Origin: Paractinoplanes deccanensis
Lineage (GTDB): Bacteria; Actinomycetota; Actinomycetes; Mycobacteriales; Micromonosporaceae
Length of the DNA: 64,000 nt
Direction: 5' to 3'
NCBI RefSeq assembly: GCF_016862115.1
Contig: NZ_BOMI01000033.1
Span: 1 to 64,000, forward strand
The position numbers were made by a program, and so were the translations under genes. Shown piece by piece: positions 8,556-16,694 of this stretch (within the stretch, counting starts at the first letter, position 1; each line of letters starts with the position of its first letter). The notes below the pieces were generated by a model. That model searched no databases and was not told where the DNA came from. It saw nothing but the letters and a program-made list of their open reading frames with translations.

Positions 8556-9674
8556 GTGGGCGCCCTCGACGAGCTGACCCGGCCGGCCGCCGACGGCGAC
8601 CACGTCGGGGGCGTGCCGGCCCGGCTGGTCGCGTCGCCCGGGTCCACGGCGGAGGCCGCGGCGCTGATCGCCGCCGCCCGCGAGCTCACCGTCGTCATCC
8701 GCGGCGCCGGCACGAAGGTCCACTGGGGCCCGCCGCCGCGCGCGCTCGACCTGATCATCGACACGCGCCGGCTGGCCGGCATCGTCGAGCACGCCGCCGG
8801 CGACCTGATCACGGTGGTGCGCGCGGGCACGCCCCTGGCCGATCTGTCGCTCGGCGATCAGCAGCTGGTGCTCGACGGGCCGGCGGGCGCGACCGTCGGC
8901 GGCACGGTCGCGGCCAACACCAGCGGCCCGCTGCGGCTGCGCTACGGGACCGTGCGCGACCTGCTCATCGGCATCACGGTGGTGCGGCCGGACGGCAAGG
9001 TCGCCCGTTCCGGCGGCAAGGTGGTCAAGAACGTCGCGGGCTACGACCTGGGCAAGCTCTTCACCGGCTCGTACGGCACCCTCGGCCTGATCACCGAGTG
9101 CGCGTTCCGGCTGCATCCGGTCGCGGCCGCGCGGGTGTACGTGCGGGCGGCCGCGCCCGCGAGCGTCGTCGCGGCCGTGCTGAGCGCGCAGGTGGTGCCC
9201 AGTGCGATCGAGCTCGACTCGGCGACCGGCGAGGTGGCCGTGCTGCTGGAGGGCACGCCTGCCGGCGTACGGGACAGAGCCTCTGTGGTCGAGAAGCTGA
9301 TCGGCGGGGAGCTCAGCGAGCAGGCGCCGGCCTGGTGGGGTGTGCCGCCCTGGCACCCGGACGGGATCGGCATGAAGCTGTCGGTGCCGAAGTCGCGGGT
9401 GCCGGCGCTCGCCGAATCGGGCTTTCCGGTGCGCGGCTCGGCGGGGACCGGCGTGCTCTACGCGGCGCCGCGCGACATCACCGAGGTGGAGCGGCTGCGC
9501 GCCCTGTGCGTGCGCAACGCCGGGCACGCGGTCGTGCTGACCGCCCCGCCGCCCGTCCGGGACATCCTGGACATGTGGGGGCCCGTGCCGGGGCTCGCGC
9601 TGATGCGGCGGATCAAGGACCAGTTCGACCCGGGCCGCCGGTTCGCGCCCGGCCGTTTCGTGGGAGGCATCTGA
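8556..9674 (+). CDS. glcE: FAD-binding glycolate oxidase subunit E
   Basis: Protein of 372 residues, the shorter FAD-binding partner of GlcD. It has the same PCMH-type fold, with VVIRGAGTKVHWG near residue 50, GATVGGTVAANTSGP near 110 and GGKVVKNVAGYDLGKLF near 155, and it ends DPGRRFAPGRFVGGI. It is probably inactive alone and works inside the GlcDEF complex. The GTG start follows the glcD stop by one base and its own stop is one base before the glcF start, so translation is likely coupled. The length is close to the E. coli subunit. Confidence 0.9.
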   Translation: MGALDELTRPAADGDHVGGVPARLVASPGSTAEAAALIAAARELTVVIRGAGTKVHWGPPPRALDLIIDTRRLAGIVEHAAGDLITVVRAGTPLADLSLGDQQLVLDGPAGATVGGTVAANTSGPLRLRYGTVRDLLIGITVVRPDGKVARSGGKVVKNVAGYDLGKLFTGSYGTLGLITECAFRLHPVAAARVYVRAAAPASVVAAVLSAQVVPSAIELDSATGEVAVLLEGTPAGVRDRASVVEKLIGGELSEQAPAWWGVPPWHPDGIGMKLSVPKSRVPALAESGFPVRGSAGTGVLYAAPRDITEVERLRALCVRNAGHAVVLTAPPPVRDILDMWGPVPGLALMRRIKDQFDPGRRFAPGRFVGGI

Positions 9675-9675
9675 G

Positions 9676-11034
9676 ATGGTCGACGCCACGTGGGGCACCG
9701 GCGAGCCGCCCCGGGACGTGCTCGGGCCGGCCGCCGACCCCGCCTTCGACGCCGACCACCCGCCGCGCAAGGAACTGGTGGCCGACTGCGTGCACTGCGG
9801 CTTCTGCCTGACCACCTGCCCCACGTACGTGCTGTGGGGCGCCGAGGCCGACTCGCCGCGCGGCCGCATCTACCTGATGAACGAGGGCCTCGGCGGCGAG
9901 CCGATGAGCGACTCGATGGTGGCGCACTTCGACCGCTGCCTCGGCTGCATGTCGTGCGTGACGGCCTGCCCCTCCGGCGTCCAGTACGACCGGCTCATCG
10001 AGGACACCCGCGCGCAGGTCGAGCGCCGCCACACCCGCTCCCCCCGGGACCGGGCCCTGCGCTCGGCGATCTTCGCGGTCTTCCCGTACCCCCGGCGCCT
10101 GCGGCTGTTGCGCGGTCCCCTGCGTGCCTATCAGGCGTCCGGGCTCGCCCGGTTCACCGGCCCGCTGCTCCAGCGCCTCTCCCCCACGCTGGCCACGCTC
10201 GAGTCGCTCGCCCCGCGCCTGCGCCGCGTGCCGCCCCCGCCGCGCCGCGTCGCCGCCCGCGGCAGCCGCCGCGCGACGGTGGGCATGCTCACCGGCTGCG
10301 TGCAGAGCGCGTTCTTCCCCGACGTCAACGCGGCGACCATCCGGGTGCTGGCCGCCGAGGGCTGCGAGGTGCTGATCCCGCCGTCGCAGGGCTGCTGCGG
10401 CGCGCTGAGCGTGCACAACGGCCGACGCACCGAGGCGCAGCGCTTCGCCCGCAAGCTCATCGACACCTTCGAGCGCACGGGCATGGACTACTTCGTCGTG
10501 AACGCGGCCGGCTGCGGCTCGTCCCTGAAGGAGTACGACGTCCTGCTCGCCGACGACCCGAGATACGCCTCCCGGGCCGCGGCCTTCACCGCCAAGGTGC
10601 GCGACCTGTCGGAGATCCTGGTCGAGCTCGGCCCGGTGGCGCCGCGCCACCGGCTGCCGCTCACGGTCGCCTACCACGACGCGTGTCATCTGGGACATGC
10701 CCAAGGGGTACGCAGCCAGCCGCGCGCTCTGCTCAACGGCATACCCGGGCTGACCGTGCGCGAGATCGCGGACCCGGAGATCTGCTGCGGCTCGGCGGGC
10801 ATCTGGAACGTGCTCAACCCGGTGCCCGCCGCCGAGCTGGGCGACCGCAAGGCGTCAACGGTCCTGGCCACCGGCGCGGACCTGCTGGTGACGGCCAATC
10901 CGGGCTGCCTCATGCAGGTGGCCTCGGCCCTGCGCCGGCAGGGCGGCCGGATCGCGATGGCCCACACGGCCCAGGTCCTGGACGCCTCGATCCGGGGGCT
11001 GGGCGCCGAGCCGCTGCTGCGCCAGACCGCCTGA
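9676..11034 (+). CDS. glcF: Iron-sulfur subunit of glycolate/D-lactate dehydrogenase
   Basis: Electron-transfer subunit of 452 residues. Two [4Fe-4S] ferredoxin motifs are near the N-terminus: Cys38/41/44/48 (CVHCGFCLTTC) and Cys88/91/94/98 (CLGCMSCVTAC). The C-terminal half has the two CCG-type cysteine domains of the GlcF/heterodisulfide-reductase family, seen as SQGCCGALSVHNG and PEICCGSAGIWN. It passes electrons from the GlcD/E flavins to the membrane quinone pool. It is the last gene of the operon. A hairpin at 11120-11143 lies downstream before the convergent ArsR gene. Confidence 0.93.
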   Translation: MVDATWGTGEPPRDVLGPAADPAFDADHPPRKELVADCVHCGFCLTTCPTYVLWGAEADSPRGRIYLMNEGLGGEPMSDSMVAHFDRCLGCMSCVTACPSGVQYDRLIEDTRAQVERRHTRSPRDRALRSAIFAVFPYPRRLRLLRGPLRAYQASGLARFTGPLLQRLSPTLATLESLAPRLRRVPPPPRRVAARGSRRATVGMLTGCVQSAFFPDVNAATIRVLAAEGCEVLIPPSQGCCGALSVHNGRRTEAQRFARKLIDTFERTGMDYFVVNAAGCGSSLKEYDVLLADDPRYASRAAAFTAKVRDLSEILVELGPVAPRHRLPLTVAYHDACHLGHAQGVRSQPRALLNGIPGLTVREIADPEICCGSAGIWNVLNPVPAAELGDRKASTVLATGADLLVTANPGCLMQVASALRRQGGRIAMAHTAQVLDASIRGLGAEPLLRQTA

Positions 11035-11119
11035 GTCCCGTTTCGAGGATCCGGACGCGGATCGTCCGCAATCACCCCTACCCTCGCCGGCATGGCAATA
11101 GCTCACCGCCTGGAAGAGG

Positions 11120-11143
11120 GTCTTTCGGGTGCACCCCGAAGAC
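11120..11143. terminator. Hairpin between glcF and the convergent ArsR-type gene
   Basis: The bases read gtctt-t-cggg, a short loop, then cccg-aagac: a nine-pair stem with one bulged base. It lies 85 bases past the glcF stop and just past the ArsR-type stop on the other strand, so it may serve both. Confidence 0.4.
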
Positions 11144-11146
11144 GGG

Positions 11147-12124
11147 TCAGCGGCGGCGGAGCAGGGATGTTCCGAGATCCGTCACCCGGTGGATCATCAT
11201 GTTGCCGTGGCGGTGACTGGCGATCAGGCCCGCGTCACGCAGCACGGTGGCGTGCTCACTGGCCGTCGCCAAGGAAACGCCGGTGAGCCGAGCCAGCTCG
11301 GAGGTCGTGGCGCCGGCCCAGGTCAGTTGGAGCACCGCAGACCGAGTACGGCCGAGCAGCCTTATGAGCCCCCGAGACGGGCGGACGAGTTCGTCGGAGG
11401 CGCGCTGCACCGGGTGCACGAGCACCGGCGGCAACTCGGGGTCTGCGAGCGCGATCGGGTAACGCCAGCAGAAGTACGACGGCACCAAGGTGAGGCCGCG
11501 ACCCCCGAGCTCAAGGTCACGGTCCACCGGATAGCCGGCGACGGTGAGAACCGGCGGATCCCACCGCACAGTCGGCCCGAGACCGTGCAGCAGGGTGCCG
11601 GGCCCCTCGGTGAGCACCTGATTGGCACGCCGGGCACGGTCCGCGGCCAGCGTTGCTGAGACAGTCGCGAGGTGCGGCTGGATGGCGAGTCGGTAGAAGT
11701 CGCGCAGCGCGGCGCCGAGCCGATTCAGCGCCGCCGGGCGTCCCGCGGCGACGTCGGCGACGGCATTGCGGGCGTACGCGGGCGGGTCGAGGCGGCCCAG
11801 TTCCCGCCGCAGGCGGCGGACGTCGGTGTGCTGAATCCGGTCGATCGTGGCGTCGAGGTCCGCGCTGGGAGCTGGAGTGAGCAAGTCAGGGAAGTAGGCA
11901 GACCGCGGCAGCAGCGGAACAAGGAATTCACGGATCGCCGGCAAGCCGCCGGCCTGATGCAGATTCGCGCGCAATTTCTGGCGCCAAGCCATGTAATCGT
12001 GGCGGCCGAGCGGGGTCTGAAGACGGTGTACAGCGCAGACGATCTCCCACATCGGGTCGTGCACGCCCAAGACCTGGGTTCGGCTGAGGTCGGCTACGCC
12101 GAAGTGGATGCGCAAGCTCCCCAT
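11147..12124 (-). CDS. ArsR-type winged-helix regulator with large N-terminal domain
   Basis: Regulator of 325 residues from the ATG at 12124 (the frame opens three codons earlier). It begins MGSLRIHFGVADLSRTQVLG and has a winged helix at the C-terminus: TWAGATTSELARLTGVSLAT, then SEHATVLRDAGLIASHRHG. This order, a long N-terminal domain and a C-terminal ArsR HTH, is common in streptomycetes and relatives. No cysteine metal site is visible next to the recognition helix, so a metal role is not supported. It is followed by a hairpin and converges on glcF. Its target is not evident. Confidence 0.8.
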   Translation of the reverse strand: MGSLRIHFGVADLSRTQVLGVHDPMWEIVCAVHRLQTPLGRHDYMAWRQKLRANLHQAGGLPAIREFLVPLLPRSAYFPDLLTPAPSADLDATIDRIQHTDVRRLRRELGRLDPPAYARNAVADVAAGRPAALNRLGAALRDFYRLAIQPHLATVSATLAADRARRANQVLTEGPGTLLHGLGPTVRWDPPVLTVAGYPVDRDLELGGRGLTLVPSYFCWRYPIALADPELPPVLVHPVQRASDELVRPSRGLIRLLGRTRSAVLQLTWAGATTSELARLTGVSLATASEHATVLRDAGLIASHRHGNMMIHRVTDLGTSLLRRR

Positions 12125-12216
12125 GGCATCCACGATGAGGACTCACGCGCGAAGAACATACCGACTTGTCGATATGTCGACAGGCATCGATGCCTGCCGA
12201 GTCCACAGGCGAGGAC

Positions 12217-12675
12217 TCAACGCCGGCGCCGGCCGCCACCGCGGCCGCCAGCGCCAGAAGCAGCGCGACTGATCAGGACCACCCACGCCGGCACGATCTC
12301 GCGCCATGGATGACGGCGGCGGACCGGCGCCGCCGCCATCCGGCTGACCTTCTCGCGGGCCTGGGTGTCCTCCCAGAACCGGCGCCAGCCGCGCAGGTCA
12401 CGGTTGACGTCGTCACCCCGGCCGGCATGCTCCAGGCACGCGGTTACATAACCCCTGGTGGTCTCCCACGTCGGGAGCCGGCGGCCGGCCGCCGCGACCG
12501 ACAGCGACGCGGTGCTGCAATGTGCGAGCTCGCTGAGCCTGCGGTACGGCGGATGCCCGCACTCGTGGCGCAGGGCACGCAGGCGGATGGCGAACGCGAC
12601 ACGATGGGCCGGTTGCGTGGTGTCGATCGCGTTCTCGCGGCGCCCCCGGCGGGCGTCGTTCAGCGTTCCGGTCAT
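12217..12675 (-). CDS. Helix-turn-helix protein, unknown target
   Basis: Protein of 152 residues. The middle (about residues 25-85) looks like the HTH found at the N-terminus of many actinobacterial signalling proteins: FAIRLRALRHECGHPPYRRL, then LSELAHCSTASLSVAAAG and the tail LPTWETTRGYVTACLEHAGR. After it comes DLRGWRRFWEDTQ. The last third is Arg/Gly-rich with one hydrophobic patch (IVPAWVVLISRAASG). In related proteins this HTH is followed by a longer membrane or WD40 part, so this may be a short version or a 3'-truncated relic. Its neighbours are secreted proteins on the same strand, with no obvious link. Confidence 0.6.
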   Translation of the reverse strand: MTGTLNDARRGRRENAIDTTQPAHRVAFAIRLRALRHECGHPPYRRLSELAHCSTASLSVAAAGRRLPTWETTRGYVTACLEHAGRGDDVNRDLRGWRRFWEDTQAREKVSRMAAAPVRRRHPWREIVPAWVVLISRAASGAGGRGGGRRRR

Positions 12676-12705
12676 CGACCGTTGTCTCCCCCGTGAGCGA
12701 ACGTG

Positions 12706-13212
12706 CTACCTCTGGTACCAGGTCCAGTCGTCGAAGCTGCTCTGGCACACGTGCATGACGATCCCGGAGCCGTTGTACTCGTCCGACGGCGTGATGCAGT
12801 AACCGTTCACGTACCGAGGCTGGAACTTGTAGTAGTCGTGGCCGTTCTCCCTGCCCGCGAAGACAACCGACCAGTGCGTCGCCCAGTTGCCGTCGCAGGC
12901 CAGGTTGTAGATCGGCGAGTCGCCGTGCACGCCGTTGCTGCCAATGCATCGGCCGGTCTTCGCGTTGCGCAGCCGGTAATACAGACCCTCGACCAGATCG
13001 AAGTAGTAGTACTGGTTGGTGGCCGACACGCATTGCCAGAGATATGCCTGGCCACCGGCGTTGTTGCCGTCCAGGCACATCGACGCGAAGTTGCGGTGCT
13101 CGATGCGCCAGCGGGCGGCCGCCTGGGCCGCCTGCGGGGGTTGGGCGAAGGTCGCGAGGAGCATCGCGACGAACGCGACGGCCAGGATTCGCCATGTTCT
13201 TGTGAGCGTCAT
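12706..13212 (-). CDS. Secreted ricin-type lectin-like protein
   Basis: Exported protein of 168 residues. The ATG at 13212 gives a clean signal peptide (MTLTRTWRILAVAFVAMLLA, with AQAA before the mature part); an earlier in-frame start would add a non-signal leader. The mature part looks like one beta-trefoil unit of the ricin B type: MCLDGNNAGGQAYLWQC, then YYRLRNAKTGRCIGSNG, and a C-terminal C-Q-SSFDDWTWYQ. It probably binds carbohydrate outside the cell. It is the first of a run of small secreted products. The fold call is from motif pattern only. Confidence 0.65.
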   Translation of the reverse strand: MTLTRTWRILAVAFVAMLLATFAQPPQAAQAAARWRIEHRNFASMCLDGNNAGGQAYLWQCVSATNQYYYFDLVEGLYYRLRNAKTGRCIGSNGVHGDSPIYNLACDGNWATHWSVVFAGRENGHDYYKFQPRYVNGYCITPSDEYNGSGIVMHVCQSSFDDWTWYQR

Positions 13213-13282
13213 GGTGCGAGGGTGCGCAACCGGTCGCGGGCCTACAAGAGACATTCGGGCGAGGTCGAAACACCGCGTTTTG

Positions 13283-14146
13283 TCAGCGTTCAATGATGCG
13301 GCGGGCCTGCCGCAGACCGGCGGCGCGCAGCTCGGCCGCCGTGTTCAGGTCCTCGCGCTGGCGGGCGGTGAGCCTACCGGCATGCAGGCGGCCCACCCGG
13401 TCGATCAGGCCGGGGAAACCGGCGGCGAGAGCGCACTCGCCATCGGCCACCGCCACCCGTATCTCGAAGCGGTGCGCCTCGGCGCCGGGCCGTTCGGCGC
13501 GGTAGGCCCCGGCGGCGGCCGCGCGGGCCTCGCTCGCCGACGCGTACGAGTGGCCCCGGCCGCGCATGCACCGCGACCAGCGTTGCACTGCCTCGCGTGT
13601 CTGCGGGTCACCGACGATGGACGGCAGCAGCGCGTTGTACGCCTCCTGCGGCACATAGGCGGCCCGGGCCGCGTCGGTCACGTCGCCGTAGAGGCGGGCT
13701 CGGCTCTCGGCGAGGCATCCGGTGGTGGCAAAGGTGAACCGGGGGCCGCTGGACAGGCTCAGGGTGGCGCGCCGGTTCTCGTCCCCGGTCAGGGCTCGCA
13801 GGTATCCCGGCGGCGTCTTCTTCGGGCCGTTGACCGGCGGGTCACCCTTGGCCAGCCCGTATCCGCGCAGGCGGCGACCCTCGAGGTCGGGACGCCACGG
13901 GTCGTCGAGCACGGTGCCGGTCCCGGTCTCCGTGTAGGAGTAGCCCTTCGCGGCCATGCACTCGCGGGTGAGCGTGCGTTCGGCGCGCGCGAGAAGCACC
14001 TGTTCCTGCTGGTAGGGCGCGGACCGGACGGCCAGGTCGAGCGCCGCCGGGGAAAGGGTGGCCGGCTGCGCCTCGGCGGCGCAGCCGGCCATGGCGGCGG
14101 CGGCCGCGACCGTCACGGCGATACCGGTCGATCGCAGTCTTGCCAT
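13283..14146 (-). CDS. Lipoprotein of unknown function
   Basis: Lipoprotein of 287 residues from the ATG at 14146. The lipobox is AMAGC, with the lipid-bearing Cys at residue 22. The mature part is rich in Arg, Ala and Glu and mainly helical. Four further cysteines are spread through it (RECMAAKGYSY, TTGCLAES, RCMRGRGHSY, DGECALAAG), so disulfides are likely. CMxxxG(Y/H)xY appears twice, which suggests two related halves. Proteins of this kind are common in actinobacteria and have no known function to me. Its stop lies 70 bases from the start of the lectin-like gene downstream. Confidence 0.65.
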   Translation of the reverse strand: MARLRSTGIAVTVAAAAAMAGCAAEAQPATLSPAALDLAVRSAPYQQEQVLLARAERTLTRECMAAKGYSYTETGTGTVLDDPWRPDLEGRRLRGYGLAKGDPPVNGPKKTPPGYLRALTGDENRRATLSLSSGPRFTFATTGCLAESRARLYGDVTDAARAAYVPQEAYNALLPSIVGDPQTREAVQRWSRCMRGRGHSYASASEARAAAAGAYRAERPGAEAHRFEIRVAVADGECALAAGFPGLIDRVGRLHAGRLTARQREDLNTAAELRAAGLRQARRIIER

Positions 14147-14148
14147 CG

Positions 14149-14595
14149 CTACCCGCACCACCAGTTGTTCGAACTGATCTTGTCGTTCCAGTTGTCGCTG
14201 CCCGGCATGCCCCACTGGGTCAGGTCGGCGGCCTCGGTGTCCCGGTTGATGACCCAGGACGCGCCGGCGTAGTTGGGCAGGTCATAAACAACCGCCTCGC
14301 AGTTCCGGCCCTCGTTCCTGATCGACGAAGCGCAGTTGCTCCAATGCCGGCCGTCGGGTTCCTGGCATCCACCATCGAGATATCGCCAGTCCCCGTTGGA
14401 GAACTCGACGTGGCCGAAGACCCCCGAGAAATTCCTGTGCTGCCAGAAGCACAGCAGTCCGCTCTCGTCACGGCATTGATTGCGGTCTGCCTGCGCGGCG
14501 CTGGGAAAGGCCATCGCGGCGCCGACGCTGACCAGTGCGCCGACGAGGACGACACCGACGCGGCGAAGCGTCTTGGGTCCTTGCGTTGTTCTCAT
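14149..14595 (-). CDS. Secreted peptidase-inhibitor-I36-like protein
   Basis: Exported protein of 148 residues with a typical signal peptide (MRTTQGPKTLRRVGVVLVGA and a cleavage site near AQA-D). The mature domain begins with a cysteine-rich pattern, NQCRDESGLLCFWQHRNFSG, followed by NCASSIRNEG and DLPNYAGASWVINR. That is the layout of the family I36 (SMI-type) inhibitors and of crystallin-like secreted proteins. The gene lies 2 bases from the next lipoprotein gene and 14 bases after the previous inhibitor-like gene, so it is in a run of similar exported products. Inhibition of a protease is inferred from the family. Confidence 0.7.
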   Translation of the reverse strand: MRTTQGPKTLRRVGVVLVGALVSVGAAMAFPSAAQADRNQCRDESGLLCFWQHRNFSGVFGHVEFSNGDWRYLDGGCQEPDGRHWSNCASSIRNEGRNCEAVVYDLPNYAGASWVINRDTEAADLTQWGMPGSDNWNDKISSNNWWCG

Positions 14596-14609
14596 GTCCG
14601 CAAATCCCT

Positions 14610-15038
14610 TCAGTAACAGCCCGGAAGTGGGCCGCTGGCGATGAGCAGGAGAGAGCTGGCCTCGTTGGCCTGTCCCAGTCCGTCGCCTGGTTGACCAATG
14701 TCGGGCAGGTTCTCGACCTGGCTGCCCGGGTTCACGCAGAAGGCGACGTCCCCTTCCCAATTGGGTTCGTAGAGATAGAGGCTCACGTAGTTCGAGCTTG
14801 TGCGGTTCTTGGCCGACTTGATGTTGTTGTCGACGGATACCCCCGTGTTGAAGGTGTTGTCGCGGAAGTCCGCGTCGCTGTTGAAGAACGCCACCTTGCC
14901 GGTGCTGAACCCGATGTCCCACCCGCAGTGGAAGCCGCTGCCGCAGGACGAGTCGGCCAGGGCCGGCGTCGCCGGCACGAGAACTCCCGCGACGATGAGG
15001 ACGAACGCGGCAGCGACAGCGGACAGTTTCTTACGCAT
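14610..15038 (-). CDS. Secreted I36-like protein
   Basis: Exported protein of 142 residues from the ATG at 15038, preceded by a gggggc ribosome site. The signal peptide is MRKKLSAVAAAFVLIVAGVL and ends in ALADS. The mature part starts SCGSGFHCGWDIGFSTGKVA and has FNSDADFRDNTFN, a diverged form of the I36/crystallin-like pattern. The second half (YLYEPNWEGDVAFCVNPGS) repeats the theme. It sits between two other I36-like genes on the same strand. Function is inferred from family only. Confidence 0.6.
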   Translation of the reverse strand: MRKKLSAVAAAFVLIVAGVLVPATPALADSSCGSGFHCGWDIGFSTGKVAFFNSDADFRDNTFNTGVSVDNNIKSAKNRTSSNYVSLYLYEPNWEGDVAFCVNPGSQVENLPDIGQPGDGLGQANEASSLLLIASGPLPGCY

Positions 15039-15071
15039 GTGAGCCCCCAATGGATGCTGAATACGCCGTGA

Positions 15072-15428
15072 TCAACAGGGGTCGATGGACTCGACCCGGT
15101 GCCACCCCATGCCGGAGGATTGCTCTGAGTACGCGCCGGGCACGTACCAATGAGTGCCGTCCATATAGTTGATCCTCGCGCGAGTGCCCCGGGTCTGGTT
15201 GTTGATCCAGGACCCATTTGTCGAGGTCCACCGGAACCTGGAGATCGCGTTGCAGTCCTCCGCGTAGACCACAGGGCCTTCGAAGTTGGCGTACATATAG
15301 GCACAGAAGTTGTAGTACGGGCACGGCGTAGCGGCCTGCGCGGCGCCGCCCCCGACCGGAATGGCGAACAACGCAAGGACAATCGCTGAACCCGACGATG
15401 CCGCCGCCCGGCGTCTGGCACGGAGCAT
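15072..15428 (-). CDS. Secreted I36-like protein, short form
   Basis: Exported protein of 118 residues with a basic N-terminus and a hydrophobic signal stretch ending AAQAAT. The mature domain reads PCPYYNFCAYMYANFEGPVV, then EDCNAISRF and INNQTRGTRARI, the pattern of the peptidase inhibitor I36 family. It is the most upstream of three such genes on this strand, with 33 bases to the next. The three are diverged, so any duplication is not recent. Confidence 0.68.
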   Translation of the reverse strand: MLRARRRAAASSGSAIVLALFAIPVGGGAAQAATPCPYYNFCAYMYANFEGPVVYAEDCNAISRFRWTSTNGSWINNQTRGTRARINYMDGTHWYVPGAYSEQSSGMGWHRVESIDPC

Positions 15429-15733
15429 GTGTGTCCCCCTTCCTCGGCCAACTGTGTGCGGACAGGATGTTCAGTCGCCGCCGCCCCGTGGAAGAGCCGC
15501 TGGGAAAGATTGAACAATGGCTTTGTTTACGCTGGTCAGCATTTTGTTGAAGCAGCAGTCGCGAACAAAGGCGTGCCCACTTCGGGCCGGCGCACCCTTC
15601 GCGTGGGCCTGCCCCGTTCGACGGACATCCGAGGTGCGTCACCGCCGGCAAGAGCACCGACGCCCTCGACGCGGCAGATCCAGGTGGTGGCCTCGGTGTT
15701 TATTCGAGGGGTTCCCTTCGTCGTCATCGGCTC
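15429..15733. other. Gene-free stretch with no supported coding sequence
   Basis: Upstream of the I36-like gene. Frames are short and do not look coding. It holds the first copy of an imperfect direct repeat (15634-15676). It may include the promoter of the I36-like run, but no clear -35/-10 pair is visible. Confidence 0.5.
15634..15676 (+). repeat. Imperfect direct repeat, copy 1
   Basis: Begins gtgcgtcaccgcc and ends gacgcggca. A second copy lies at 16057-16099. The first 13 bases and the last nine are identical between copies; the middle differs and has small length changes. Confidence 0.55.
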
Positions 15734-15892
15734 ATGTCTGATGCCGCGGTCAGCGTCCGCCGATACGAGCCACACGACCGGGAGGCTGTTGTCTTGCTCG
15801 CTCCCCGCTTGGAGTTCGGCGTCGCCCACTGGCGGGACGCCGAAGCTGTCCGCAGAGCCGTTGCGGGATGGATCGACGAATCGCTCGCCAAC
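15734..15892 (+). pseudogene. 5' fragment of a GNAT acetyltransferase gene
   Basis: The ATG at 15734 opens SVRRYEPHDREAVVLLAPRL, then GVAHWRDAEAVRRAVAGW, which is how many GNAT acetyltransferases begin. After about 53 codons the similarity stops and the frame runs into what looks like an integrase fragment on the other strand. The acetyl-CoA binding part is missing, so the gene is dead. It is one of several remnants packed into this kilobase. Confidence 0.5.
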
Positions 15893-15924
15893 AGCCGGCC
15901 AGGGCAATCCCCAGGGGGTGCCGG

Positions 15925-16017
15925 GGCCGCGATCTGCACGTCACGGAGGCTGACTCCCGCGTCCAGCATCGTCATGACGAACGTGCGGCGCAGCGTGCCC
16001 TCGTCAAACGGCGACAC
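15925..16017 (-). pseudogene. Fragment of a tyrosine recombinase (integrase)
   Basis: On the minus strand this reads TLRRTFVMTMLDAGVSLRDV followed by QIAA. This matches the segment around the second catalytic Arg (box II, R-H-T-F) of phage-type tyrosine recombinases, where HTLRHTFVTTMLDAGV is common. The first His of the usual LRHTF is Arg here. The frame continues with unrelated residues where the GNAT fragment starts on the other strand. No N-terminal part and no catalytic Tyr were found. It marks an old integration event. Confidence 0.55.
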
Positions 16018-16056
16018 CAGGGTGACCGGAAACTTAAGAAGTAGTCATAACTCACG

Positions 16057-16099
16057 GTGCGTCACCGCCAGCAAGAAACCATTGCCCTCGGACGCGGCA
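16057..16099 (+). repeat. Imperfect direct repeat, copy 2
   Basis: Second copy of the repeat at 15634-15676, 423 bases further on. The integrase and GNAT fragments lie between the two copies. Confidence 0.55.
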
Positions 16100-16131
16100 C
16101 GAGCCGAGCGACGATGGCTACGATCCGCGCT

Positions 16132-16371
16132 ATGCGACTCCCAGACGTCATCCCCATCAAGTACGAGCCCGACCACCGTACCGGCCGTATCGGACAGCAT
16201 GCGGGCGGACAGTTCGTTCGACCCTTCCGGGTCGACTTCGACAACATCGTCTTCGGTCTCATCGATGAGACCACTGACCACCCAGACGAGGGCCATGGCG
16301 GGCCGTGGGCCGAGCTCTACCCACAGAGACTCGGCTTCCACCAGCCATGGAACGGCGAATACGACACGTAG
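16132..16371 (+). pseudogene. Probably internally deleted hypothetical gene
   Basis: An open frame of 79 residues that begins MRLPDVIPIKYEPDHRTGRI and ends in a segment with WAELYPQRLGFHQPWNGEYD. I recall longer actinobacterial hypothetical proteins with a start and an end of this kind, separated by about 100 more residues. If so, this copy has lost its middle in frame. The recollection cannot be checked here. The short protein could still be made, but it sits among clear remnants and has no good ribosome site. Confidence 0.4.
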
Positions 16372-16586
16372 GACGCTGGCATGGATGCGCGGGCACCATC
16401 GGCTTCACTCGTCGCGGCTACTTGTTTCGGTGGGTGACGAGCAGGAGAAACCCAGCCGAACCGGTCTGGCGGCCCGTCGCGCTCGCCTCCGGCCGCTGCG
16501 CAATCGCGACGTGCCCCCGGCCACGGCGCCGCGCAACGGGCTCGCCGACATCGAACGGCTCGCGCACGGCACCGCGGCGCCGCACG

Positions 16587-16693
16587 AACGCCGAGATCGC
16601 CGAGGAGCTGCACATCAGCACGAGCACGGTGAAGTAGCCCGCAACCGCGTCGAGCTTGCCATGTGGGCGTACGAGACCAGACGCGTACGCTGA
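16587..16693 (+). pseudogene. 3' remnant of a LuxR-type response regulator
   Basis: One frame gives NAEIAEELHISTSTVK, the core of a LuxR-type helix-turn-helix, and then hits a stop. Another frame directly after gives RNRVELAMWAYETRRVR and a stop, which is the usual C-terminal helix of NarL/LuxR regulators. About a dozen residues between them are missing and the frame changes, so this is a deleted, frameshifted end of a response regulator gene. No receiver domain is recognisable upstream. Confidence 0.6.
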
Positions 16694-16694
16694 C

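Noticed and set aside
15536..15907. A 123-codon minus-strand frame upstream of the I36-like genes
   Set aside because: It runs antisense through the GNAT remnant and shows no family pattern, ribosome site or codon bias.
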